Shown: positions 7,132 to 16,891 of the stretch, one piece after another | Layout of the letters: every line of letters starts with the position of its first letter | Position numbering within the stretch: the first letter of the stretch is position 1 | Source of the DNA: Chryseobacterium sp. 52 | Lineage (GTDB): Bacteria > Bacteroidota > Bacteroidia > Flavobacteriales > Weeksellaceae | DNA length: 64,000 bases | Assembly (NCBI RefSeq): GCF_002754245.1 | Contig: NZ_PEEX01000001.1 | Coordinates: 3,452,001-3,516,000 of the forward strand | Direction of reading: 5' to 3' | The notes under the pieces: generated by a model | The model's database searches: none | Seen by the model: only the letters and a program-made list of their open reading frames with translations | Told to the model about the DNA's origin: nothing | Translations under genes and position numbers: made by a program

Positions 7132-9336
7132 TTAATTTGCCACGTCACTGATGAATTTTATTCTCAGCATTCGTACTTCTTCATCAGAAAGTTCATCTCC
7201 GAATTCATCGAGAAGCACTTTCATACTGTCACTTTCAGATTCTGTCATGAATTCCATGAAACCGTCTACGATATCTTCATCAAAATTATCTTCAATATAA
7301 TAATCGATATTCAGTTTTGTCCCCTGATAAACAATACTTTCCATTTCTTTTAAAAGTTCAGTCATAGAAAGGTTTTTAGCCCTTGCAATGTCTTCAAGAT
7401 CAATTTTTTTGTCGGTACTCTGGATAATAAATACTTTATGGCTGGATTTATTGGCCACCTGCTTCAGTACCATATCCTGGGTACGCTCTATACTGTTTTC
7501 TTCAACGTAAGCTTTGATGAAATCTGCGAATTCTTTGCCGTATTTTTTGGCTTTTCCTTCTCCTACTCCATAAATCTTAGCAATCTCATCTACTGAAACC
7601 GGATACTGAACCGTCATATCCTCTAAACTGGGATCCATGAACACCGTATAAGGTGGAATTCCGTATTTTTTGGCTACTTTTTTTCTTAAATCCTTTAACT
7701 GACCAAAGAGATTCTGGTCCAGACCACTGCTTGCCTGCATCTGTACCTGCTCGCTTTCAGCTTTAGTCTGACTGAGATCAAACTCTCTGTCTTCAGCAAT
7801 CAGGAAAGGTGCATTAGATTCGGCCTTTAAAAAATTCCTGGCTTTGTCAGACATTTTTAAAACGCCGTAGGTTTCAATATCTTTCTGCAGAAATCCCTGA
7901 ACAGTAGCCTGTCTTAAGATGGTTTTCCAGTAATTGTCTTTTTCTTCTTTCCCAATTCCGAAATGAGAAGTCTGTTCTAGTTTATATGATTTTGTAACGG
8001 CATTTTCTTTCCCAACGATTACAGAAATCACATCTTTGGACTTAAATTTTTCTCCTGTATCTTTAATAAGCTCTAAAGCTTTCATCAGATCTGCCGTGGC
8101 ATCTTTCAATTTTGGAGGATCGGAAGAATTGTCGCACATCGCTGCTCCATCACCTTTCACCGGATCAAAATTTTCCCCAAAATAGCAAAGGATATACTGT
8201 CTTCTGCTCATTGAAGTTTCAGCATAGCCGACTACTTCATTTAAGAGCTGCAGTCCGATTTCTCTTTCGGAAACAGCTTTCTGTGCAAGGAATTTTTCCA
8301 GTTTTTCAATGTCCTTAGGATCGTAAAACGCCAAACAATGGCCTTCGCCACCATCTCTTCCTGCTCTTCCGGTTTCCTGATAGTAACTTTCCAGAGATTT
8401 AGGAAAATCATAATGGATGACAAAACGTACATCCGGCTTATCGATTCCCATCCCAAATGCAATGGTAGCAACGATAACATCAACTTCTTCCATCAGAAAT
8501 TTATCCTGGTTGGCTACCCTTACTTTCTGGTCAAGACCAGCGTGGTAAGGAAGTGCGTTGATTCCGTTGACCTGTAGCAATTGGGCAAATTCCTCGACTT
8601 TTCTTCGGCTCAAACAGTATATGATCCCTGATTTCCCTTTATGATGGTTGATAAATCTCACGATCTCCTTGTCAACATTGACTTTCGGACGTACTTCATA
8701 ATACAGATTGGGACGGTTGAAACTTTCTTTAAAAACAAGTGCATCCGTCATCCCTAAAGTTTTCTGGATATCATCCTGAACTTTTGGTGTTGCAGTCGCT
8801 GTCAAAGCGATCACCGGAACATCGGCAATCCTGTCAATAATAGATTTCAGGTTCCGGTATTCCGGTCTGAAATCATGTCCCCATTCTGAAATACAGTGCG
8901 CTTCGTCAATAGCTACGAAAGAAATCTTCACTTCTTTCAGGAAATCCAGATAGTCCTCTTTAATCAATGATTCCGGAGCTACATACAAAAGTTTGGTTTT
9001 CCCACCTTTTATATCGTCAAAGACCTGTTTGGTCTGTGTCTTATTTAATGATGAATTTAACACGTGCGCCACCCCATCTTCTGATGAAAGGCCGTTTACC
9101 GCATCTACCTGATTCTTCATTAACGCTATTAAGGGCGAAACTACTATTGCCGTACCTTCTGAAATAAGTGCCGGAAGCTGGTAACATAATGATTTACCAC
9201 CTCCTGTCGGCATTAAGACAAATATATCCTTCCCACTAAGTAAGTTTTCTATGATTTGTTCCTGCTGGCCTTTAAATGTAGAAAACCCGAAATACTTTTT
9301 CAATTCGCCTGATAAATTGGCTTTTTTTGCACTCAT
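7132..9336 (-). CDS. recQ: ATP-dependent DNA helicase RecQ
   Basis: A 734-residue 3'-5' DNA helicase acting in recombination and fork repair. The N-terminal core shows motif 0/I with TFKGQQEQII and MPTGGGKSLCYQ (Walker A), the DEAH box AIDEAHCISEWGHDFRPEY, motif III ALTATAT, and motif VI with ETGRAGRDG. The RQC region holds the zinc-binding Cys set, including YILCYFGE and AAMCDN (CDN in place of the usual CDNC), then a winged helix. An HRDC-like domain follows near residues 540-620. The C-terminus extends with an acidic helical tail (ESESDSMKVLLDEFGDE) often seen in Bacteroidota RecQ. It is divergent from kdsD. Confidence 0.95.
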   Translation of the reverse strand: MSAKKANLSGELKKYFGFSTFKGQQEQIIENLLSGKDIFVLMPTGGGKSLCYQLPALISEGTAIVVSPLIALMKNQVDAVNGLSSEDGVAHVLNSSLNKTQTKQVFDDIKGGKTKLLYVAPESLIKEDYLDFLKEVKISFVAIDEAHCISEWGHDFRPEYRNLKSIIDRIADVPVIALTATATPKVQDDIQKTLGMTDALVFKESFNRPNLYYEVRPKVNVDKEIVRFINHHKGKSGIIYCLSRRKVEEFAQLLQVNGINALPYHAGLDQKVRVANQDKFLMEEVDVIVATIAFGMGIDKPDVRFVIHYDFPKSLESYYQETGRAGRDGGEGHCLAFYDPKDIEKLEKFLAQKAVSEREIGLQLLNEVVGYAETSMSRRQYILCYFGENFDPVKGDGAAMCDNSSDPPKLKDATADLMKALELIKDTGEKFKSKDVISVIVGKENAVTKSYKLEQTSHFGIGKEEKDNYWKTILRQATVQGFLQKDIETYGVLKMSDKARNFLKAESNAPFLIAEDREFDLSQTKAESEQVQMQASSGLDQNLFGQLKDLRKKVAKKYGIPPYTVFMDPSLEDMTVQYPVSVDEIAKIYGVGEGKAKKYGKEFADFIKAYVEENSIERTQDMVLKQVANKSSHKVFIIQSTDKKIDLEDIARAKNLSMTELLKEMESIVYQGTKLNIDYYIEDNFDEDIVDGFMEFMTESESDSMKVLLDEFGDELSDEEVRMLRIKFISDVAN

Positions 9337-9368
9337 CTAATTTTCTATTGCTAAATTTGCATCCAACC

Positions 9369-9376
9369 CAAAGTTA
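9369..9376 (-). promoter_or_regulatory. -7 box (TAACTTTG) upstream of recQ
   Basis: TAACTTTG on the minus strand, 33 nt upstream of the recQ start, matches TAnnTTTG. A plus-strand TAAATTTG at 9352-9359, with TTG at 9327-9329 (22-bp spacer), may serve divergent kdsD transcription. Confidence 0.4.
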
Positions 9377-9494
9377 TAAAAATTCTGCTTAAAATAAAAG
9401 CGAACGAATTTATAAAAAATAAAACTTATATTAAATATTCTTTTTTAAATATAACGTTTTTCATTGGATTTTTTGTATACCTTATACTTATAAA

Positions 9495-10454
9495 ATGAAA
9501 AGAACCGACATTATTTCAATTGCTAAGAACACTTTAGCGATAGAAATTTCAGAACTTGAAAAATTAAAGAACAGGATCAATGAAGATTTTGCCAAAGCAG
9601 TAGAGATCATTCATTCGGCAAAAGGGAAATTAATTGTTGTGGGAATAGGGAAATCTGCCCATGTAGGCAATAAAATTGTTGCCACTTTAAATTCCACAGG
9701 GACGCCATCTCAGTTTCTTCATGCTTCGGAAGCCATCCACGGAGATCTTGGAGTGATCCAGAAGCAGGATGTGGTTTTATGCATCTCAAATTCCGGAAAC
9801 TCCCCCGAAATAGCTAATCTTGTTCCTTTTTTAAAAGATTATTCTTCTGCTCTTATAGGAATGACCGGAAATAAAAACAGCAAACTTGCAGAATTTTCCG
9901 AAATTGTTCTGGATACTCATGTAGATGTTGAAGCCTGTCCGAACAAACTGGCACCAACAAGTTCTACCACGATCCAAATGGCTCTTGGAGATGCTATGGC
10001 TGTTGCTTTAATGGAACTTAATGACTTCAGAGAGAACGATTTTGCAAAATTTCACCCGGGAGGAAGCTTAGGGAAAAATCTGGTTTCAAAAGTAGACCAG
10101 TTCTTATCACCGCAAAAACCTCAGGTCGAGGAAAATGCTCCGGTAAGAGACGTTATTATTTCTATCAGTGCGTCAAGCCACGGAATTACAGTGGTTACTC
10201 ATGACGAAAAAATCATTGGAGTGATTACGGACGGAGATTTGAGAAGAATGCTGATGAAGGGGGACGATATCAGTAAAATTCAGGCAAGAGAAATTATGTC
10301 TGCCCATCCTAAGACCATTGAAAGAGATACTCTGGCAAAAGACGCGATGAAAATTCTGAAAGAAAATAATATCGGACAGCTTATTGTCACGGAAAACGGA
10401 ACGTATTTCGGAATCATTGATCTTCACACATTGCTTGATGAAGGGATCAATTAA
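9495..10454 (+). CDS. kdsD: D-arabinose 5-phosphate isomerase (KpsF/GutQ family)
   Basis: A 319-residue cytoplasmic isomerase that converts ribulose 5-phosphate to arabinose 5-phosphate, the first step of Kdo synthesis for lipopolysaccharide. The SIS domain spans about residues 35-180, with GKSAHVGNKIVATLNSTGT, the phosphate-binding SNSGNSPEI and LAPTSSTTIQMALGDAMA. A CBS pair fills residues 205-319, with GVITDGDLRRM and FGIIDLHTLLDEG. This is the standard full length. The gene is followed by a terminator and then tatC, a neighbour pair common in flavobacteria. Confidence 0.93.
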   Translation: MKRTDIISIAKNTLAIEISELEKLKNRINEDFAKAVEIIHSAKGKLIVVGIGKSAHVGNKIVATLNSTGTPSQFLHASEAIHGDLGVIQKQDVVLCISNSGNSPEIANLVPFLKDYSSALIGMTGNKNSKLAEFSEIVLDTHVDVEACPNKLAPTSSTTIQMALGDAMAVALMELNDFRENDFAKFHPGGSLGKNLVSKVDQFLSPQKPQVEENAPVRDVIISISASSHGITVVTHDEKIIGVITDGDLRRMLMKGDDISKIQAREIMSAHPKTIERDTLAKDAMKILKENNIGQLIVTENGTYFGIIDLHTLLDEGIN

Positions 10455-10484
10455 AATTATTTTCATCTATAACGATAAATCAGC

Positions 10485-10519
10485 AGGCGGTATTCATCAA
10501 AAATACCGTCTTTTTTTTT
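10485..10519 (+). terminator. Intrinsic terminator of kdsD
   Basis: A hairpin with GGCGGTATT pairing AATACCGTC (one G-U pair), followed by nine T residues, 30 nt after the stop. Confidence 0.75.
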
Positions 10520-10625
10520 CTGAAAATCAAACGCAAAGAAATTTCCCTTATAAGCTTCAACAAAATCATCCCTAATAATTCTAAATACTGGTTATAATTT
10601 CATAATTTCGCAAACTTAAACAGTT

Positions 10626-10633
10626 TAACTTTG
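10626..10633 (+). promoter_or_regulatory. -7 box (TAACTTTG) of tatC
   Basis: Exact match to TAnnTTTG, 33 nt before the tatC ATG. The -33 position reads TTC instead of TTG. Confidence 0.45.
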
Positions 10634-10666
10634 ACGAGTTTACTATTTTAAGATAGACTTTATTAT

Positions 10667-11494
10667 ATGGACGAAAAAAAAGAAATGTCCTTTTTAGGAC
10701 ATATTGGAGAATTAAGAGGTCATCTTGTCCGCTCAATTATTGCCATTATAATTGTTGCCTTTGCCGTAGGATTCAATATCAACTGGATCATGGACCATAT
10801 CTTTTTTGGACCTACAAGAAATGATTTTCCAACTTTCAGGGTAGTCAACCATTTTTCCAGAATGCTTTTAGGAGAAGACAGTATTCATCTTCCAAAGGAA
10901 TTTCCGGTGCGTGTACAGAGACTGTATCAGCAGTTCAATGTGATGATGGCTGTTTCTATTTTCGGAGGTATCGTTGGTGCATTTCCTTATATAGTATGGG
11001 AACTGTGGCGATTTATAGGCCCTGCCCTTCATCCCAAGGAAAGAAAAAATTCTATCTTTATTATCAATGCGGTATGGATCCTGTTTATGTCGGGAGTTTT
11101 ATGCGGTTATTTCTTAATTCTTCCTTTCGCTGTCAATTTCGGGGTTATTTTTAAGATTTCTGATATTATTATTCCGCTTTATGACTTAAGCGATTATACG
11201 ACTTTATTTTTACAGGTAATTTTAGGTATGGGGATTATTTTCTTATTTCCTATTCTAATTTATTTCCTTACCAGCATAGGAATTCTGACACCAAAGTTTA
11301 TGAAAACCTACCGCCGCCATGCTATTGTATTGATTATGGTCGTTGCTGCGATCATTACCCCTGCTGATGTTTTAAGTATGATCATGGCTGCCTTGCCTTT
11401 ACTTGTACTGTATGAATTCAGTATTGTGATGTGTTCTTTCACTTACAAAAAAGTGCAGAGAAATGCAGGAAATCTCCCGGTGGTACAGAAGTAA
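10667..11494 (+). CDS. tatC: Sec-independent protein translocase TatC
   Basis: A 275-residue inner-membrane core subunit of the twin-arginine translocase. The N-terminus carries the signature MSFLGHIGELRGHLVRSI (residues 6-23) with the conserved Glu and Arg of the signal-peptide site. Six hydrophobic segments follow. The cytoplasmic loop with FIGPALHPKERKN (FxxPGL-like) and the late motif AIITPADVLSMIMAALPLL (TPxD, last two helices) are typical. A periplasmic insert with FSRMLLGEDSIHLPKEF lengthens the first loop, as in other Bacteroidota TatC proteins. No tatA or tatB is adjacent. Confidence 0.95.
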   Translation: MDEKKEMSFLGHIGELRGHLVRSIIAIIIVAFAVGFNINWIMDHIFFGPTRNDFPTFRVVNHFSRMLLGEDSIHLPKEFPVRVQRLYQQFNVMMAVSIFGGIVGAFPYIVWELWRFIGPALHPKERKNSIFIINAVWILFMSGVLCGYFLILPFAVNFGVIFKISDIIIPLYDLSDYTTLFLQVILGMGIIFLFPILIYFLTSIGILTPKFMKTYRRHAIVLIMVVAAIITPADVLSMIMAALPLLVLYEFSIVMCSFTYKKVQRNAGNLPVVQK

Positions 11495-11600
11495 TTATCA
11501 TTAAAAAAGGGATTATTATAAACCCAACAGGAAGTTATAACAGCCTTTTATTCCTATATTTAAACCAACGGACTATATTTCCGTTATCCTATACATCATC

Positions 11601-11638
11601 ATACGCCTCAATTTTATCTATATAAAATTGAGGCGTAT
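11601..11638. terminator. Long perfect hairpin in the tatC-metallopeptidase gap
   Basis: A 17-bp perfect inverted repeat (arms 11601-11617 and 11622-11638, loop CTAT). It may terminate tatC transcription, though the following T run is short. The rest of the 480-bp gap 11495-11976 is very AT-rich; apart from a -7-like box near its end I see nothing in it. Confidence 0.55.
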
Positions 11639-11943
11639 GGTTTTATAATGGTGTGTAAAACATTACAATCATTATATATAAGAAACCAAATGTAAAAATG
11701 AATTCGGTAACATATACTTTATTTATTATAATAAGAGAAACAAAAATTGAAAATATGAAAGAAAGCATGAATTTTTAACTAATTATTTTTTATATATTTT
11801 TTTCTTTTAAAAAATCATACCATTTAAAAAAATACTAATACTTAACTTATTTCTATTTAAAAAATTCATTATTTAATTAAAAACAAAGAATACAAGTATC
11901 TAATAGTCAAAAAGATACATCTTAAATTAAAACTAATTTATTC

Positions 11944-11951
11944 TATATTTG
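11944..11951 (+). promoter_or_regulatory. -7 box (TATATTTG) of the secreted metallopeptidase
   Basis: Exact match to TAnnTTTG, 25 nt before the ATG at 11977. The -33 position reads TTA instead of TTG. Confidence 0.5.
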
Positions 11952-11976
11952 TTTTTAAGAATTATTAAATAGTAAT

Positions 11977-14937
11977 ATGAAAAAGAAAATTATTTTTGTT
12001 TGTGCTTTAGCGTCAAGCTTTATTGGTTTGCAGGCACAACGTTGGGAGCCCGTATCCCAAAAGGTCACTCCAGTAAGGAAGGAAGTTAATGTGTTGTATG
12101 CCTATAAAGTAGATGTAAACTCTCTCCGGGGTCTCTTAAAAGATGCTCCCGAAGCAGGAAAAGGCGCCAGTCCGGTTATTATTTCTTTACCTACAGCAGA
12201 TGGCAATATAGAAAGGTTTTCGGTTTACAGCTCTCCGGTAGTTGAAAAATCAATGGCAGACCGCTATGAGCTGGGAGCTTATTCAGGGGTTGGAATAGAT
12301 AACCCTCACAAGCAGATCAGATTCAGTACAGCCCCTAATGATTTTCAATCAATGATTTTTGATGCAGTTACCGGGAAATATGAATTTATTGAACCTATTA
12401 CTAAGGAAAAAGATGTCTATGGTATCTTTTTGAAATCCAATAAAGCACAGGATGGAAAACCATTTGAATGTAATACCTCTGAAACGGACTACTCCAAGAA
12501 GGAAATCGCTAAGCTGTTAAAGTCTAAAAATGTCTTAAGCTCTGCAGGAAGCCTCAATAAAAACAATGATCAAAAGTACAGAACCTACCGTTTAGCCATC
12601 TCTGTAAACGGTGAATATACTCAACTTGCAGGAGGTGTTGCTGGTGCTGCAACCCGCATTAATGCTACAATGGCGAGAGTAAACGGTGTATTTGAAAAAG
12701 ATTTCGGTATTCATATGAATGTCCTGGATCTTCCACAGCTGATTTTTACTGATCCGGTAACTGACCCTTATTCTAATGCTGTTCAGAATCCAAATGGAAG
12801 CTGGAGTGCTCCTGATGCCTGGAACCTGCAGGTACAGCAGTCTATTACTGCTGCCATAGGAAATGCCGGTTATGATATTGGACATTTCTTCGGGCACAGA
12901 GGTGGCGGCGGAAGTGCGGGCCGTGTAGGAAATGTGTGTATTAATCCCGCGGACAATAATGATGATACATCAAAAGGAGCGGCAATTACGTCTCCTCTTG
13001 TAGTAGATCAGCCTTTTGGAGATACTTATGATATAGATTTTGTAGCCCACGAAATAGGACATCAATTTGGAGGAAATCACACGATGTCTCTTGCTCAGCA
13101 CGGGGCTCATATGGAGCCAGGATCAGGATCCACTATTATGGGCTATGCCGGTATTACCAACGCCAATGTTCAAATGCATTCTGATGCTTATTTCCATATC
13201 AAAAATATTGAAGAAATACAGGATTATGTAAATTCTAAAGAATGCGGTATCGTTACGACCATCACCACTAATACACCTCCGGCCATTCAACCGCTTCCCA
13301 ATAAGACAATACCGAAGGGAACTGCATTTGTGTTAACGGCTTCTGCCGCTGATGCACAGAATGACCCAATGACCTATACATGGGAACAGTATGATCTTGC
13401 AGGGACTACTTTTGGTCCTGTAAGTGCAACCCGAAACAATGGGGCTAATTTCAGATCTCTGATTCCTACCAACTCTCCTACCCGTTATTTCCCTAAATTG
13501 TCCAATGTTCTTAACGGCACTCTTTCAAGTACTCAAGACTGGGAAACTGTATCCAACGTACCGAGAACGATGCATTTTAAAGTAACCGTAAGAGATAATA
13601 ATCCTGATATTACAAAACAGCAAACCCAAAGTGAAAAGATTAATCTGGACGTTGGAAATGATGGCCCTTTCAAAGTAACTTCAGCTACTGTTTACAACAA
13701 TACACCGGGAGCTGTCACCTGGGATGTTGTTAATACCAATAGCAGTCCTTATAATGTACAAAATGTTAAAATTGATTACACCACTGACAATGGAGCCAAC
13801 TGGACGGTAATTACACCGTCAACTCCTAATGATGGAGCTGAACCGTTTTCATTTTCTTCACTGGCTACAGGTTCCGGTCTAAAGATCAGAGTAAGCGCTA
13901 TTGATAATGTATTTTATACAATAGGTAATGCTACGGTTGCGGCATCCAATACATGTTCCTCAGCAGCTCCAGCCGGAATTACAGTTTCGGGAATTACGAG
14001 ATTTTCTGCCAGTGTAAGCTGGACCGGACTGCAAGGGGCAACCTATTCTTTAATGTATAGAAAAACAGGAACAATTCCATGGACAACCATTTCTGCAGCA
14101 ACCAACTCCAGTTATATTTCAGGACTGGAAGAGGCTACGCAGTATGAAGTTCAGATCGCCAATGTATGCGAATCTGCAATAGGAAATTATTCAGCTTCTA
14201 CTAATTTTACAACCCTTCCGTTTACAAAATGTACGGTTACAGGAACAAGTGCTGCTGATGAATTTATTTCCAATGTTACTGTAACACCTTCAGGAATGGC
14301 TGCCGTTTCCAATAACAGTAATGGTGCTGCCTATACAGACTATACAACAGATCCTACAAAACTGATAACCCTTACAAAAGGATCTTCCGGAAATACAGTA
14401 AGTATTGCAAAACAATGGTCTGCTGATCAATATAATGATGGAGTTACGGCCTGGATAGATTTCAACAGAGACGGAGTTTTCTCTAATTCTGAAATCATTC
14501 ACACCAGCGCACCGAGCATAATAACACCTGTTTCCGGAGCATTCAGTGTGCCTGCAGATGCATATTCCGCAGGAAATGTAACAATGAGGGTGGTATTAGC
14601 ATATGAAAATCAACCAGACAATGGATGTGGCAGTCACAGATATGGTGAGGTGGAAGATTACCCTGTCCGAATCCAGGATCAGGCTCTAAGTACCAACGAT
14701 GTAGTAAAAGATCATACGGCTGTACAGATTTACCCTAATCCGGCTTATGACGTCCTTAATGTGACAAATATTTCGTCTAAAGCACAGTTCAGCATTTTCA
14801 ATATGGCAGGACAGGCTGTATTGAACGGTGCAATTACCAATCAAAAAATCCCTGTATCAAAACTGAGCACAGGAGTGTATGTCATTACCATTGAAGATAA
14901 AGGAACCATTTCAAAACTGAAATTCATTAAGAAGTAA
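11977..14937 (+). CDS. Secreted reprolysin-like zinc metallopeptidase with T9SS sorting domain
   Basis: A 986-residue exported peptidase. A signal peptide (residues 1-20, ending LQAQ) is followed by a propeptide-like region to about residue 200 and then a metzincin catalytic domain with the zinc site HEIGHQFGGNH near residue 358 (HExxHxxGxxH) and a downstream Met-turn candidate STIMGYAG. After it come Ig/cadherin-like and fibronectin type III segments (VSWTGLQGATYSLMYRKTG), a GEVED domain with YGEVEDYPVRI near 890, and a C-terminal type IX secretion sorting domain starting IYPNPAYDVLNV and ending ISKLKFIKK. The enzyme is expected to be released or surface-anchored and to digest extracellular protein. 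Monocistronic. Confidence 0.92.
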   Translation: MKKKIIFVCALASSFIGLQAQRWEPVSQKVTPVRKEVNVLYAYKVDVNSLRGLLKDAPEAGKGASPVIISLPTADGNIERFSVYSSPVVEKSMADRYELGAYSGVGIDNPHKQIRFSTAPNDFQSMIFDAVTGKYEFIEPITKEKDVYGIFLKSNKAQDGKPFECNTSETDYSKKEIAKLLKSKNVLSSAGSLNKNNDQKYRTYRLAISVNGEYTQLAGGVAGAATRINATMARVNGVFEKDFGIHMNVLDLPQLIFTDPVTDPYSNAVQNPNGSWSAPDAWNLQVQQSITAAIGNAGYDIGHFFGHRGGGGSAGRVGNVCINPADNNDDTSKGAAITSPLVVDQPFGDTYDIDFVAHEIGHQFGGNHTMSLAQHGAHMEPGSGSTIMGYAGITNANVQMHSDAYFHIKNIEEIQDYVNSKECGIVTTITTNTPPAIQPLPNKTIPKGTAFVLTASAADAQNDPMTYTWEQYDLAGTTFGPVSATRNNGANFRSLIPTNSPTRYFPKLSNVLNGTLSSTQDWETVSNVPRTMHFKVTVRDNNPDITKQQTQSEKINLDVGNDGPFKVTSATVYNNTPGAVTWDVVNTNSSPYNVQNVKIDYTTDNGANWTVITPSTPNDGAEPFSFSSLATGSGLKIRVSAIDNVFYTIGNATVAASNTCSSAAPAGITVSGITRFSASVSWTGLQGATYSLMYRKTGTIPWTTISAATNSSYISGLEEATQYEVQIANVCESAIGNYSASTNFTTLPFTKCTVTGTSAADEFISNVTVTPSGMAAVSNNSNGAAYTDYTTDPTKLITLTKGSSGNTVSIAKQWSADQYNDGVTAWIDFNRDGVFSNSEIIHTSAPSIITPVSGAFSVPADAYSAGNVTMRVVLAYENQPDNGCGSHRYGEVEDYPVRIQDQALSTNDVVKDHTAVQIYPNPAYDVLNVTNISSKAQFSIFNMAGQAVLNGAITNQKIPVSKLSTGVYVITIEDKGTISKLKFIKK

Positions 14938-14960
14938 ATCTTTTATTTTTAATCATAGCA

Positions 14961-14985
14961 GAGCCCGGTTTTAACCGGGCTTTTT
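14961..14985 (+). terminator. Intrinsic terminator
   Basis: Stem AGCCCGGTT / AACCGGGCT followed by a T run, 24 nt after the metallopeptidase stop codon. Confidence 0.8.
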
Positions 14986-15121
14986 ATGTACAATACAGCT
15001 TCCATAACTCACAATAAAGGTTCTTTCATGGCATATAATTTCCTGTCTTATATTTTTTCGACGGAACGTTCCTTGGTGCCATTAATTTTTCTATTTTTGA
15101 TAGAATTTAATTTGATTTTAA

Positions 15122-16750
15122 ATGAAAAAGCTGACATACACACTTTTATTTGCTTCGGGACTTGTTTTCGGGCAGTTTTTTGAAAAAGATAAGGTTTTTA
15201 CCAAACAGGATACACTGAAAGGTTCTGATACTCAATTTAGAAATTTTTGGGATGTCAAAAAATATGACCTTTCCGTAGAACCGGATTTTACACAGAAAAG
15301 TATTAAAGGATATAATAAAATCAGCTTTGAAATCACCAGAGATGTCACTGATCCTGTTTTTCAGATCGACCTGCAGAAGCCGATGAAAGCAGATAAAATA
15401 GAAGGTGATTTTCCGATTGCCAATTATAAACAGGAGGATGATTTTATTTGGGTTACTGCCAAAAAGAAATTCAAAAAAGGTGAAAAATATACTATTAATG
15501 TAACCTATTCCGGTAAGCCTGTGATTGCAAAAAATGCACCCTGGGACGGAGGCTGGGTTTTCACTAAAGATGAAAAAGGAAATCCGTGGATGAGTGTTGC
15601 TGATGAAGGAATTGGAGCGTCTATCTGGTTACCGACAAAAGATATCTGGAGTGATGAACCGGAAAACGGAATTATCATGAAGATTATTACACCTAATGAT
15701 CTTGTTGGGGTAGGAAACGGAAGGTTGACCGGCAAAAAAACAGAAGGTGGAAAAACAGCGTATACCTGGGAAGTGAAGAACGCTATTAATGCCTATTCCA
15801 TTATTCCGAATATTGGAAAATATGTCAATTTTAAAGATACATTTAATGGTGAAAAAGGAAAACTGGACCTTGATTACTGGGTGCTGGACTATAATCTGGA
15901 AAAAGCAAAGAAACAGTTTCAGCAGGTAAAACCTATGCTTTCTGCATTTGAATACTGGTTTGGGCCCTATCCTTTCTACGAAGATTCCTATAAACTGGTT
16001 GATTCTCCTTATCTGGGAATGGAGCACCAGAGTAATGTTGCCTACGGAAACGGTTATCAGAACGGCTACCGGGGGATTGACTTTTCGGGAACAGGGGTAG
16101 GTCTTAAGTGGGATTACATTATCATCCACGAAAGCGGTCATGAATGGTTCGCCAACAATATTACGGCAAAAGATCAGGCAGATATGTGGATTCATGAGAG
16201 TTTTACCATGTATTCCGAGGTTCTTTTCACTGAAAAATACATGGATAAAAAATCTGCTGACATCTATGCTGTAGGAATACGTAACAAGATCGAGAATGAT
16301 GTTCCGATTATTGGAAAATACGGCGTGAGAAATGAAGGCAGTGGCGATATGTACCCTAAAGGAGCCAGCATGCTTCACACGATAAGACAGGTGATCAATA
16401 ATGATGAAAAATTCAGACAGATCTTAAGAGGTCTGAACAAAGATTTTTATCATCAGACGGTAACCACAAAACAGATTGAAGATTATATGTCATCTAAATC
16501 GGGAATTGATCTGTCAGGTATTTTCAACCAATATTTAAGAACAGTAAAGATCCCGACTCTTGAGTATTCTCAAAACGGAGAAACTTTAAAATTCCGATAT
16601 ACGGATGTCATTAAAGATCTAAAACTTCCAATAATCATTAATGGGGATCAGACAATCAATCCTACAGAAAACTGGCAGACTGTAAAACTTAAAAAAAGTA
16701 CACCTGTAGAATTGAATACAAACTATTATATCAATTACAGTAAAGTTTAG
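15122..16750 (+). CDS. M1 family metallopeptidase (aminopeptidase N-like), secreted
   Basis: A 542-residue protein with a short signal peptide (ending GLVFGQ). The N-terminal beta domain starts at NFWDVKKYDLSVEPDF. The catalytic domain shows GMEHQSNVAYGNGY, a variant of the M1 exopeptidase GxMEN motif, and the zinc site HESGHEWFANNI with the third ligand Glu in WIHESFTMYSE. It lacks the long C-terminal helical domain of PepN, as usual for the short Bacteroidota M1 enzymes. It probably trims peptides in the periplasm. It is followed by a terminator and then an M61 peptidase gene on the same strand; separate terminators argue against an operon. Confidence 0.9.
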   Translation: MKKLTYTLLFASGLVFGQFFEKDKVFTKQDTLKGSDTQFRNFWDVKKYDLSVEPDFTQKSIKGYNKISFEITRDVTDPVFQIDLQKPMKADKIEGDFPIANYKQEDDFIWVTAKKKFKKGEKYTINVTYSGKPVIAKNAPWDGGWVFTKDEKGNPWMSVADEGIGASIWLPTKDIWSDEPENGIIMKIITPNDLVGVGNGRLTGKKTEGGKTAYTWEVKNAINAYSIIPNIGKYVNFKDTFNGEKGKLDLDYWVLDYNLEKAKKQFQQVKPMLSAFEYWFGPYPFYEDSYKLVDSPYLGMEHQSNVAYGNGYQNGYRGIDFSGTGVGLKWDYIIIHESGHEWFANNITAKDQADMWIHESFTMYSEVLFTEKYMDKKSADIYAVGIRNKIENDVPIIGKYGVRNEGSGDMYPKGASMLHTIRQVINNDEKFRQILRGLNKDFYHQTVTTKQIEDYMSSKSGIDLSGIFNQYLRTVKIPTLEYSQNGETLKFRYTDVIKDLKLPIIINGDQTINPTENWQTVKLKKSTPVELNTNYYINYSKV

Positions 16751-16763
16751 GCATAACAAAACG

Positions 16764-16796
16764 ATAGAGCGGCATATTTGCCGTTCTATTTTTTTC
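16764..16796 (+). terminator. Intrinsic terminator
   Basis: Stem ATAGAGCGGCA paired with TGCCGTTCTAT (one G-U), then a T run, 14 nt after the M1 peptidase stop. Confidence 0.75.
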
Positions 16797-16891
16797 TTCC
16801 AAACATTTAAAATTTTAAGAAAAGTTTAATACTGTGATCCGTAACAAATTGTTTAAAAAAACTACTATTTAACTATAATATTTTAAACCTA